A stretch of DNA of 6,803 bases from Bacteriovoracaceae bacterium UBA1018 (lineage in GTDB: Bacteria > Bdellovibrionota > UBA1018). Below are positions 1 to 6,718 of this stretch, one piece after another. The notes below the pieces were generated by a model. That model was not told the DNA's origin and did not search any database. It saw only the letters and a list, made by a program, of their open reading frames with translations. The translations under genes and the position numbers were made by a program. The DNA lies in NCBI GenBank assembly GCA_002291495.1, contig DBAE01000156.1, positions 66,522-73,324 of the forward strand, written 5' to 3'. Numbering within the stretch: position 1 is the first letter of the stretch; each line of letters begins with the position of its first letter.

Positions 1-1022
1 GTTTTGAGCGAAGTGCAGAAGGCGGCGGTAACCCTCTTTCTTCAGATAGTGAATGTGAAAAACGAGACAACATTTCTCGCTCAAGTCCAGTCGTCAACAC
101 TGGAACCGCTCAATGTATCAGCCCAGGAGCTGGTGAAGCTGCAGTGTCCCAGTGTGTGAACACCGGACTAAACGACACAGTACACTCCGGAAAATCAATT
201 ATCACAACATTTGGAGTGAACAGTAATCAACTCATCAATGATTTCCTCGTCAATGCGACAGTTGGCATCGATGGACATGGCACTGAAGCCGGAATTAACT
301 CCATGCTTCAACTTTTAGATGACAACGAGGCCTCTTCTTCTACAACAAAATTTTTCAGACCAGACTCTCTTCGCGTAATTATCTTCGTGTCTGACGAAGA
401 AGACGTCAGCGTGGTCTATCCAACTAATGGAACTCAAGTGAATCCAAGACACTACTTGACCAGCGGTAGCCCTTGTCAAAAAACTGTGGACGGCTATACC
501 TACACCATCTCTCAATGTATTAATCCAAGTTTGACTTATCCAGCAGTGGGTTCTGGAATTCCAGTCTCTGCAGTGAAGTCTCGCTTAGACCAATTCTTCA
601 GAAACTTAGACAGAAATCCAAGTGGTGATCCAAACTACTTCATCACTACAATTACTGCGCTTACTAAAGCTAGCGTTCAACAAAGCGGTGACCAAGGTAC
701 TCGCTATTTACAACTTGGCCAAGCGGTCGGCAACGGCTCACTTGCGCTCGAGATTAATAGTACAGACTATAGCCCGCTTTTGGACAGCATCGGACAAGTG
801 GTCGTCCAAAAGAAAGGTGTCTTCGTCCTTAATCGTGAAGCAACCGGCGAAGAAGATATGATCGTTAAAGTGCGTCATGCTAATGGAAGCGAAGACGTCA
901 TTCCATCGAGCGACTATACTGTTTCGGGCAAAACCCTGACCATTACAAATCAGGACTTGGTTCTTAGCTTCACTTCGACCGACTTGATCGTTGTAAGCTA
1001 CCAACCACGATCGATCAACTAA
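1..1022 (+). CDS. VWA-like secreted/lipoprotein-type protein, 5' partial
   Basis: The frame is open from base 3 to the TAA at 1020-1022 (339 visible residues), and the start lies outside the window. GTG at 144 is only the first start-like codon, not a convincing beginning, because the cysteine-containing sequence upstream is in the same frame. The pattern GHGTEAGINSMLQLL, then a charged loop, then FFRPDSLRVIIFVSDEEDVS matches the second half of a von Willebrand factor A fold as found in predicted lipoproteins of Bdellovibrio-like bacteria: a helix, then a hydrophobic strand ending in an acidic cluster. The MIDAS DxSxS motif and any signal peptide would lie upstream and cannot be checked. Several Cys (SECEK, AQCIS, SQCVN, SPCQK, SQCIN) suggest disulfides and an exported protein. 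The last ~75 residues are strand-rich and may form a small beta domain. Function is unknown; surface adhesion or protein binding is inference from the fold. Confidence 0.72.
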   Translation, partial: FERSAEGGGNPLSSDSECEKRDNISRSSPVVNTGTAQCISPGAGEAAVSQCVNTGLNDTVHSGKSIITTFGVNSNQLINDFLVNATVGIDGHGTEAGINSMLQLLDDNEASSSTTKFFRPDSLRVIIFVSDEEDVSVVYPTNGTQVNPRHYLTSGSPCQKTVDGYTYTISQCINPSLTYPAVGSGIPVSAVKSRLDQFFRNLDRNPSGDPNYFITTITALTKASVQQSGDQGTRYLQLGQAVGNGSLALEINSTDYSPLLDSIGQVVVQKKGVFVLNREATGEEDMIVKVRHANGSEDVIPSSDYTVSGKTLTITNQDLVLSFTSTDLIVVSYQPRSIN

Positions 1023-1082
1023 GTCCTTGGGCATACTCGTTGCTCCTCTGTTTCTCTGGTGAATATTTGAACCGGAGGCAAT

Positions 1083-1601
1083 ATGAGCATTCGCAAGGAC
1101 AGTATCGATCCCAGAGATGAAATTCATCCGGCGGACTTTGAACAAAAGCAAACTACCCATTTACGCACGGTCACCCCTAGGGCGCCCCTCTCAGAGGATA
1201 CTCCGCGAGAACACGTCGTCATGGGCAAAATGTCCGAAGACGCAGGCTGTGGTGAAGACGAAATCAAAAACGACGACAGTAGTCGAACTCAGCCAGTCTC
1301 ATTCGACTCAGAGACAACTCGAGACGCTGACACAGTAGACGAAGCTGCGGACACTGAGCCAACAGGCATACTTCGAGGCATTAAAACCTTGGAGGAAGCC
1401 CTTCGCCTTGAAGACTTTCCGATGACAAAAGCAGATATCGACTATAGCTTTGGAGATATCGAGGTCGAAGATGGACGCGGTGGCTACATTCCAGTAAGAC
1501 AACTGACTGAACGCTTTAGGAGAAATGAATTTAGTAGTCCTGAAGAAGTTCTGAAGGCAATTACGGCTTCGCGTGATGCCTTTAATAAAAGTGCGGCCTA
1601 G
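1083..1601 (+). CDS. small acidic protein of unknown function
   Basis: This is a 172-residue protein starting with ATG at 1083, four bases after a GGAGG Shine-Dalgarno (1074-1078), and ending in TAG. I do not recognise the family. Residues 1-95 are polar, rich in Asp, Glu, Thr and Ser and probably disordered. Residues ~96-172 look folded: the segment GIKTLEEALRLEDFPMTKAD, then an acidic strand-like stretch with GGYIPV, then FSSPEEVLKAI and a helical end. That layout loosely recalls small DUF2795-type domains, but I cannot confirm it. There is no signal peptide, membrane segment or Cys pair, so it is probably cytoplasmic. It follows the VWA-like gene by 60 bp without an evident terminator between them, so the two may be co-transcribed. 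A strong terminator follows 18 bp after its stop. Confidence 0.8.
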   Translation: MSIRKDSIDPRDEIHPADFEQKQTTHLRTVTPRAPLSEDTPREHVVMGKMSEDAGCGEDEIKNDDSSRTQPVSFDSETTRDADTVDEAADTEPTGILRGIKTLEEALRLEDFPMTKADIDYSFGDIEVEDGRGGYIPVRQLTERFRRNEFSSPEEVLKAITASRDAFNKSAA

Positions 1602-1619
1602 AGCTCGTCATTAAAACGC

Positions 1620-1655
1620 AAAAAAGGGGTGCAGCCAAGTGCGGCCCCTTTTTTT
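1620..1655 (+). terminator. Rho-independent terminator after the small acidic gene
   Basis: A run of six A (1620-1625) and GGGG (1626-1629) pair with CCCC (1645-1648) and seven T (1649-1655). Inside, TGCA (1630-1633) pairs with TGCG (1640-1643) with one G bulged and a U-G pair, leaving a six-base loop. The A-run makes it potentially active in both directions. It lies 18 bp after the stop at 1601 and 21 bp before the ppc ATG. Confidence 0.88.
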
Positions 1656-1676
1656 ATTTTTTCTCTTAAGTCAGCT

Positions 1677-4055
1677 ATGAAAATCAAGGACCCAAGCATT
1701 TCCCATCACCTCCCCGCAGAACTCCGAGAGCTCGTCAAACATTCCGTGACTCAACTCGGGCTTGTCATAAAACACAGGGCTGGGGCCAAGCAGTTTAATC
1801 GAATTGAAAACATTCGTCGCCAAATGGCTTCATTGCGAGGTGCAGACTTAAGTCAGCAACACGCGATACTTTCGGCTACTTTAAGTCGTTTTAGATCTCT
1901 CTCACCTGAAGACCGATGTACGATATCTCATTCATTTTCGTTGATGCTCGAGCTCATCAATGCGTGTGAAAATGCCTTTCGTTCTTATCGAATTGCACTT
2001 CAACCTCGATTTAAAATTGAACATCCACCTGAAATGATTGTTTATGTGGTTACCGCCCATCCAACCGAGGCTCGCTCGCCTGATAACATTTCGGTATTTC
2101 ATGAAATTCAACACACTCTGACCGAAATCCTAAGACGATCTCATCAGCACAAAATAGCGATCCAAGATCATGCCACTCACTGGTTGAAACTTCGCGCTCA
2201 ACTCGAAACTGCCTGGCAGGTCTCAATCGCTCGGCAGCGACGCCCAAAAGTGAGAGATGAGGCTGACCACATCTACTCGATTGTTCTCAGAGATGAAACT
2301 CTTAGAGCCATTCTCCGAAGTAGTTCCGAGATTGCTCCAATCTATTTACGTAGCTGGGTTGGTGGAGACAAAGACGGCCACCCCGGTGTCAATCAAGTCA
2401 CCTTAAAAGAGAGTCTCCAGTTATCAAGAAGCCGACTTATTTCATTTACGCAAAAACTGATTCAAGACCTTAAGCCTCATGTTCAAAGACTTTCAGACAA
2501 AGCTTTAGCAGAAAGTCTTATCGACCTTCAAAAACGTCTCAATCACCTGAAAGTACTTTCCTATGGCGACGGTAAGCGCGTGCGCATCCTGCATTCTTCT
2601 TTGAACCGTTTCATTCGGGCCTATCTAAAAGATGTCGGAGTCATACATCCAGATATCGATACACTAAAAAGGCTCGTTCAGTGCTTTCCGGCACTAGTCA
2701 TCCCCCTTGAAATTAGAGAAAGCTCTGACCTCATTGAGGAAGCCGCCCTCGGAAAACCTCAACCCATCAGTCGGATGTTGAAAGAACTCGCAAAGCTATC
2801 TCACGGCAATAACCCACGCTACTATGTGCGCGGGTTTGTAATCAGCATGGCTAGTTCTGTTCAACATATTCAGGCTGCTAACAAACTTGTTAAAAAACAA
2901 CTTGGAGATCACAAACTTCCAATTGTTCCACTTTTCGAACAGCGCGAGGCACTTCTAAACTCAGAAAAGATTCTTACTGAAACCATGAAAGACCCCGGTA
3001 TTCGTCGGGCAATTAAAACCTACTGGAACGGCTATCTCGAAGTCATGCTCGGCTATTCTGACTCTGCTAAAGAATCAGGAGCACTGAGTAGCAGACTCAA
3101 TATTGCGAGGGCTGTTCACAAAATGGATCGAGTCTACAAAAAATCCCGAGGCATCAAACCTCTCTTTTTTCATGGTTCGGGTGGAAGCACCGACCGAGGA
3201 GGTGGATCAATCGAGGAGCAAACCAACTGGTGGCCAAAAAGTGCCGTCGAGAGATACAAAGCCACTATACAGGGCGAAATGGTCGAGCGTACATTTGCGA
3301 GTCCTGAAATCACCACACGTCGTTTCGAACAGATCGCTTCAAGGCTACACATGCAGTCGCGCTCAGGCACAAACGTAGCTCTTAATTCCACATTGCAGCG
3401 TCTCGTCTCCTTGGTAGAACAGAAGTACAAATCCCATGTAGCGTCTCCCCGCTTTCTAGACGTCATTCAAAAGGCAACACCCTACTCGTACCTGAGCGCA
3501 CTTCGGATTGGATCTAGACCCTCTAAGCGAACACAAGTACTACAAGTGTCTGGATTAAGAGCCATTCCGTGGGTACTTTGCTGGACACAAACCCGCGTAC
3601 TTTTTCCCACTTGGTGGGGCGTTGGCAGCGCGTATGAGGAACTTACAAAATCTCCTAGTTCAAAAAATCAAGTCATCCGAGACCTAAGAAAGGCTTTTGA
3701 ACAGTCCCCCATCTTTAGGACGTACATGAAGGTACTCAGTTCGACCCTTGCACGCGTAGAACTTTCAGTTTGGAGGATCTATCTCGAAAATAGTTCACTC
3801 GATCCAACACAAGCGCTTCAAACGTTTGAGGACTTTCAGGGTGAGTTTCGGTCCGCTGTAAACTTTGTCAATTCGATTACCCAAAAGAAAGAACTCCTCT
3901 GGTTTAAGCCCTGGCTCAGTGCGAGTATAGCTATGCGTTCGCCCATGATTCATCCACTCAATCTCTTACAGATCGTAGCTATTCAGAACAAAGACGTTCG
4001 CTTATTGCGAGATACGGTGACCGGAATTTCCGCAGGTATGCTTACGACGGGATAG
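1677..4055 (+). CDS. ppc: phosphoenolpyruvate carboxylase, divergent and short
   Basis: Predicted to carboxylate PEP with bicarbonate to oxaloacetate, replenishing the TCA cycle; cytoplasmic. It has 792 residues against 883 in E. coli. Family motifs occur in order: TAHPTEA (catalytic His128), SWVGGDKDGHP (226-236), LEIRES (Arg347), VPLFEQ (metal ligand Glu421), MLGYSDSAKESG (457-468, metal ligand Asp462), FHGSGGSTDRGG (498-509), QGEM (532-535), IGSRPSKR (611-618), LRAIPW...WTQTR (627-640) and a C-terminus ending in AGMLTTG. ATG 1677 is chosen because an earlier in-frame GTG (1629) lies inside the terminator stem. Homology to the E. coli N-terminus begins soon after this ATG, although its Shine-Dalgarno is weak. 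Oddities: the usual FHGRGG Arg is Ser501, TEITRR becomes TEARSP, and the terminal RNTG is LTTG. The promoter is not identified. Identity is firm; activity and regulation are inferred. Confidence 0.95.
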   Translation: MKIKDPSISHHLPAELRELVKHSVTQLGLVIKHRAGAKQFNRIENIRRQMASLRGADLSQQHAILSATLSRFRSLSPEDRCTISHSFSLMLELINACENAFRSYRIALQPRFKIEHPPEMIVYVVTAHPTEARSPDNISVFHEIQHTLTEILRRSHQHKIAIQDHATHWLKLRAQLETAWQVSIARQRRPKVRDEADHIYSIVLRDETLRAILRSSSEIAPIYLRSWVGGDKDGHPGVNQVTLKESLQLSRSRLISFTQKLIQDLKPHVQRLSDKALAESLIDLQKRLNHLKVLSYGDGKRVRILHSSLNRFIRAYLKDVGVIHPDIDTLKRLVQCFPALVIPLEIRESSDLIEEAALGKPQPISRMLKELAKLSHGNNPRYYVRGFVISMASSVQHIQAANKLVKKQLGDHKLPIVPLFEQREALLNSEKILTETMKDPGIRRAIKTYWNGYLEVMLGYSDSAKESGALSSRLNIARAVHKMDRVYKKSRGIKPLFFHGSGGSTDRGGGSIEEQTNWWPKSAVERYKATIQGEMVERTFASPEITTRRFEQIASRLHMQSRSGTNVALNSTLQRLVSLVEQKYKSHVASPRFLDVIQKATPYSYLSALRIGSRPSKRTQVLQVSGLRAIPWVLCWTQTRVLFPTWWGVGSAYEELTKSPSSKNQVIRDLRKAFEQSPIFRTYMKVLSSTLARVELSVWRIYLENSSLDPTQALQTFEDFQGEFRSAVNFVNSITQKKELLWFKPWLSASIAMRSPMIHPLNLLQIVAIQNKDVRLLRDTVTGISAGMLTTG

Positions 4056-5619
4056 CAAGATGTCTTTGCTGCCGTTTTGGCGTAAAAGATGTTTTCATGC
4101 CTCGGTCGTCATTTTTCCTTTTAGATCCTTGAAGTGAATTTGGATCCCTGAGAAAGGTTGGAATGTCTCTTTTCACTTTGCCTGCATAGTCTTGAATAAG
4201 TACATCCCGCGCCACTGTTTCATCGACATGCATGCGCGTCCTGAGATACACCCACATCGATTCAACTAAGTTAAGTAGCGCTACGCTATGAGTTTGTTTA
4301 TGACGCTCGGATAGGAAATCAACGAACTCATAAAACTCCCAGAAGTAGGACCCATCACTTCGCTTAGTGGCCTTCTCGCGAAGCAGCTTCATGGATTGTT
4401 GAAAGTTACCGCTATTGGCGTACATGTCCCAAAACTGAGAAAAACGATTCATCTTCTGTAGAGTAAGAAAATCAAGAGTCTTAGTTTGTAAAATCTGAAA
4501 AGGCGGATGCTCCTGATAAACCATTCCCCATTCTTGATCGTGTCTGATAATTGGAGTGCCCTTAAGACGTTTGAGGATACCGACCTGTATTTCGTCAGGA
4601 CTCAGGGTTGCTAATGCATCAAAACCGGTGGCAAAGCTTTGCAGCGTTTCACCCGGTAAGCCGACAATCAGATCGGCATGAGTATGAACTCCAGTTTCTT
4701 GCGCCAAAAAGCGAAAATTTTCTTCGATTTTTTTGTAGTCTTGCCTTCGGCTCACAAGTTTTGAAACTTCAGGATTCCAAGTCTGAATGCCAATCTCAAA
4801 CTGAAGCGTTCCCTTGGGAAACTTTTTAATCAACTCTCGAAGCTCTGCTGGCAATCGGTCTGGAACCATTTCAAAATGCAAAAATAGTCCATGTTCCATT
4901 CGATCTAAGAAAAACTGCAAGATCTGCGTGCTCACAGCTATGCTGAGATTAAACGTTCGGTCAATAAACTTAAACTGTCTAGCGCCTCTTTGTATGAGTT
5001 GCTCCATATCACTTAGAAAATTCTGAAGTGGGAAGTTTCGAACTGATTTGTCGAGCGATGATAGACAATATTCGCACTTATATGGACACCCTCTGGATGC
5101 CTCAACATAGATCACCCGGTTCTTAATATCTTCGTCGGTATAATAGCGATAAGGCGATTGCAGATAACCAATCTCAGGCAAAACGGCACTGATCCATTTT
5201 TCACTTGGTTTTTCCGCCGGCTTCTCACCGCCCAGGAGTGATCTGCATAGTTCGTAAAATAAGAGATCACCTTCACCTTTAATCGTATAGTCAGCGAGAT
5301 GACAAATTTTTTGTTGATCGGTCTCGTAACTCACCTCTGGTCCACCGAGAACAACAATCAATTCGGGGCGTAACTTTTTTAAAATGGAAACGACTTCATA
5401 AGTTTCATCCGCGTTCCAGATATAGACACCGAAACCAACGATCTTTGGCTCCAGTTTTAATATGGATTCAACAATGTCCTTTGAATTTTGTGAAATTGTA
5501 AACTCCACGATGGTGGAGCGTTCTTTGAGTTCACGAAGATTTGCAAAGAGATACCTGAGTCCAAAGGCACTATGATGGTATCTGGCGTTCAGGGTAGATA
5601 AAACGATTTCGGACGACAT
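4042..5619 (-). CDS. B12-binding domain radical SAM protein (DUF4080-like C-terminus)
   Basis: This 525-residue protein belongs to the cobalamin-binding radical SAM superfamily. An N-terminal Rossmann-like B12-binding domain (about 1-130) has KIVGFGVYIWNADE, VVLGGPE (89-95) and IKGEGD (113-118). The radical SAM core follows, with CPYKCEYC giving Cys178, Cys182 and Cys185 for the 4Fe-4S cluster, then FEIGIQTWN (274-282) and HADLIVGLPGET (314-325). Residues ~385-490 resemble the DUF4080 helical tail of this group, and the last ~30 residues are Lys/Arg-rich. The classic DxHxxG cobalamin-ligand motif is not evident, as in other members of this subgroup. The substrate is unknown; methyltransfer or another radical reaction is family inference. 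ATG 5617-5619 has only a weak ribosome site. It lies 40 bp downstream of alkB with no terminator between, so co-transcription is likely. Its 3' end overlaps ppc by 14 bp. Confidence 0.92.
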   Translation of the reverse strand: MSSEIVLSTLNARYHHSAFGLRYLFANLRELKERSTIVEFTISQNSKDIVESILKLEPKIVGFGVYIWNADETYEVVSILKKLRPELIVVLGGPEVSYETDQQKICHLADYTIKGEGDLLFYELCRSLLGGEKPAEKPSEKWISAVLPEIGYLQSPYRYYTDEDIKNRVIYVEASRGCPYKCEYCLSSLDKSVRNFPLQNFLSDMEQLIQRGARQFKFIDRTFNLSIAVSTQILQFFLDRMEHGLFLHFEMVPDRLPAELRELIKKFPKGTLQFEIGIQTWNPEVSKLVSRRQDYKKIEENFRFLAQETGVHTHADLIVGLPGETLQSFATGFDALATLSPDEIQVGILKRLKGTPIIRHDQEWGMVYQEHPPFQILQTKTLDFLTLQKMNRFSQFWDMYANSGNFQQSMKLLREKATKRSDGSYFWEFYEFVDFLSERHKQTHSVALLNLVESMWVYLRTRMHVDETVARDVLIQDYAGKVKRDIPTFLRDPNSLQGSKRKNDDRGMKTSFTPKRQQRHLAIPS

Positions 5620-5659
5620 ACTTGCCGACTAGTACCAGAGTAAAGCAGTAATATAAAGT

Positions 5660-6718
5660 CTAGATTGGACCTACCGGCTTATCTAAATAGAGATGCATGG
5701 TTTTTTTCCAGAGCCCTGGAAAATGAGCGAGCAAAATCAAAGTCGAGTACCCGTAAGGTAAAGTACGTGCCCCTTGCAGATTTGTTAGCTTGGGATACGG
5801 TTGATTTGGCCTTATATGATGGTCCGAGTGCCTTCCCAAATTAAAAAGACTCCAGTTGGTCATCAAATGTGCTGAATCCCAAGAATGGTGATCTTGAACT
5901 GGCTCAAAGCGCCCAGGCGTAGAGCTTTGGCGAACGAGCCCGTAGTGTTCCACATAATTCACATCCTCTAACAAAAGGATTGCTACAGCACTTTGGATGA
6001 GGAAAAAGCAGAGAGCTTTCAGACCAAAAACACTTCCTACAAGACTCAACAATCCAAGCTGAAGAAAAGAATAATGAATGAGGCGATTTCTCATGATTCT
6101 CATTCCAATACTTTGATTTCTCAGGCGACGCGCTTCAATTCTCCAGGAGCTTACCCATCCTGTTAGGATGGAACGCACCCAAAAACGATAAAGACTTTCA
6201 TTCCTTCTTGCCGTAGCTGGATCTTCTGGCGTTGCTACATTTCTATGATGTCCAAATACATGCTCGACCCTAAAGTGTCCGTAATTGAGCTGCACAAGAA
6301 GGCACACGCCCATCGCTCGTTGCCAGAGATGAGAGCGATGCACATACTCGTGGGCCACAGCAAATCCTACCGCTCCCGTCATGCAACCTACTGACAACGA
6401 AAACAGAATGAGTTCACCAATAGCGGTCTGTGAACTTGAAGAAAAAAAATAGATAGCTCCATAAACTAAAACGGCGTTTTGGAGAGGCAGGTAAAGAAAA
6501 AGCAAGGTCTCGCTGAACCAATTGGGCTGAAGTTCTTGCGAAAAAACGGCACGTCTTCCCACCCAATGGTCAATCCAGGGATGAATCAAGAACACATACA
6601 CTGGACAAATCGCATAGCAGATAGGAGAGACTCGTGCTCCCAGCCAGAGCCCGACACAGGTCAGAATGGGTACGAGATAAGCTAGAGTATATGGAATTAG
6701 TCTCTTAAGAAATGACAG
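5660..6718 (-). CDS. alkB: AlkB-family membrane di-iron hydroxylase (alkane 1-monooxygenase-like), probable CTG start
   Basis: Predicted integral inner-membrane non-haem di-iron monooxygenase that hydroxylates alkyl chains using O2 and electrons from rubredoxin. Counting from the proposed CTG start (352 residues), the histidine boxes are HEYVH (123-127), EHVFGHH (152-158), NYVEHYGL (254-261) and RHSDHH (296-301). TPEDPATAR follows the second box, as in AlkB. Hydrophobic helices lie near 8-27, 31-46, 70-92, 100-123 and 218-250. Start choice: the first canonical start is GTG 6599-6601, but the frame upstream still encodes AlkB-like membrane helices ([11 protein letters not shown], then CVGLWLGA) and has no ATG, GTG or TTG. 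CTG 6716-6718 sits six bases after AGGAGG. ATT 6695-6697, overlapping the msrA stop as TAATT, is the alternative. GTG would give a 313-residue truncated form. No rubredoxin gene is visible here. Family assignment is firm; the substrate is not known. Confidence 0.9.
   Translation of the reverse strand: MSFLKRLIPYTLAYLVPILTCVGLWLGARVSPICYAICPVYVFLIHPWIDHWVGRRAVFSQELQPNWFSETLLFLYLPLQNAVLVYGAIYFFSSSSQTAIGELILFSLSVGCMTGAVGFAVAHEYVHRSHLWQRAMGVCLLVQLNYGHFRVEHVFGHHRNVATPEDPATARRNESLYRFWVRSILTGWVSSWRIEARRLRNQSIGMRIMRNRLIHYSFLQLGLLSLVGSVFGLKALCFFLIQSAVAILLLEDVNYVEHYGLVRQSSTPGRFEPVQDHHSWDSAHLMTNWSLFNLGRHSDHHIRPNQPYPKLTNLQGARTLPYGYSTLILLAHFPGLWKKTMHLYLDKPVGPI

Noticed and set aside
1..162. A second open frame (frame 1) at the left edge, ending in TGA at 160-162
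   Set aside because: It is short and runs opposite in phase to the frame that continues unbroken to 1022 with consistent Cys, Gly and Ser-rich sequence. I saw no reason to invoke a frameshift.
738..1160. Open frames antisense to or overlapping the VWA-like, ppc and radical SAM genes
   Set aside because: They lie within well-supported genes in other frames, have no ribosome sites or recognisable domains, and are shadows of the real coding sequence.
1629..1676. GTG at 1629 as the start of ppc
   Set aside because: It lies in the terminator stem, has no ribosome site, and adds 16 residues encoded by the T-rich terminator tail that do not resemble the PEPC N-terminus.
1601..1737. Ten-base repeat GAGCTCGTCA at 1601-1610 and 1728-1737
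   Set aside because: It is short, the second copy is within ppc coding sequence, and there is no further structure; probably chance.
4053..4080. Possible hairpin terminators for the convergent genes (AGCAAG/CTTTGCT and GCC/GGC pairs)
   Set aside because: The stems are short or bulged and no T-run follows in either direction.
5620..5660. A promoter for the radical SAM gene in the 40-bp gap (TATATT-like element on the minus strand)
   Set aside because: There is no matching -35 at the right distance, and the gap is AT-rich by composition.
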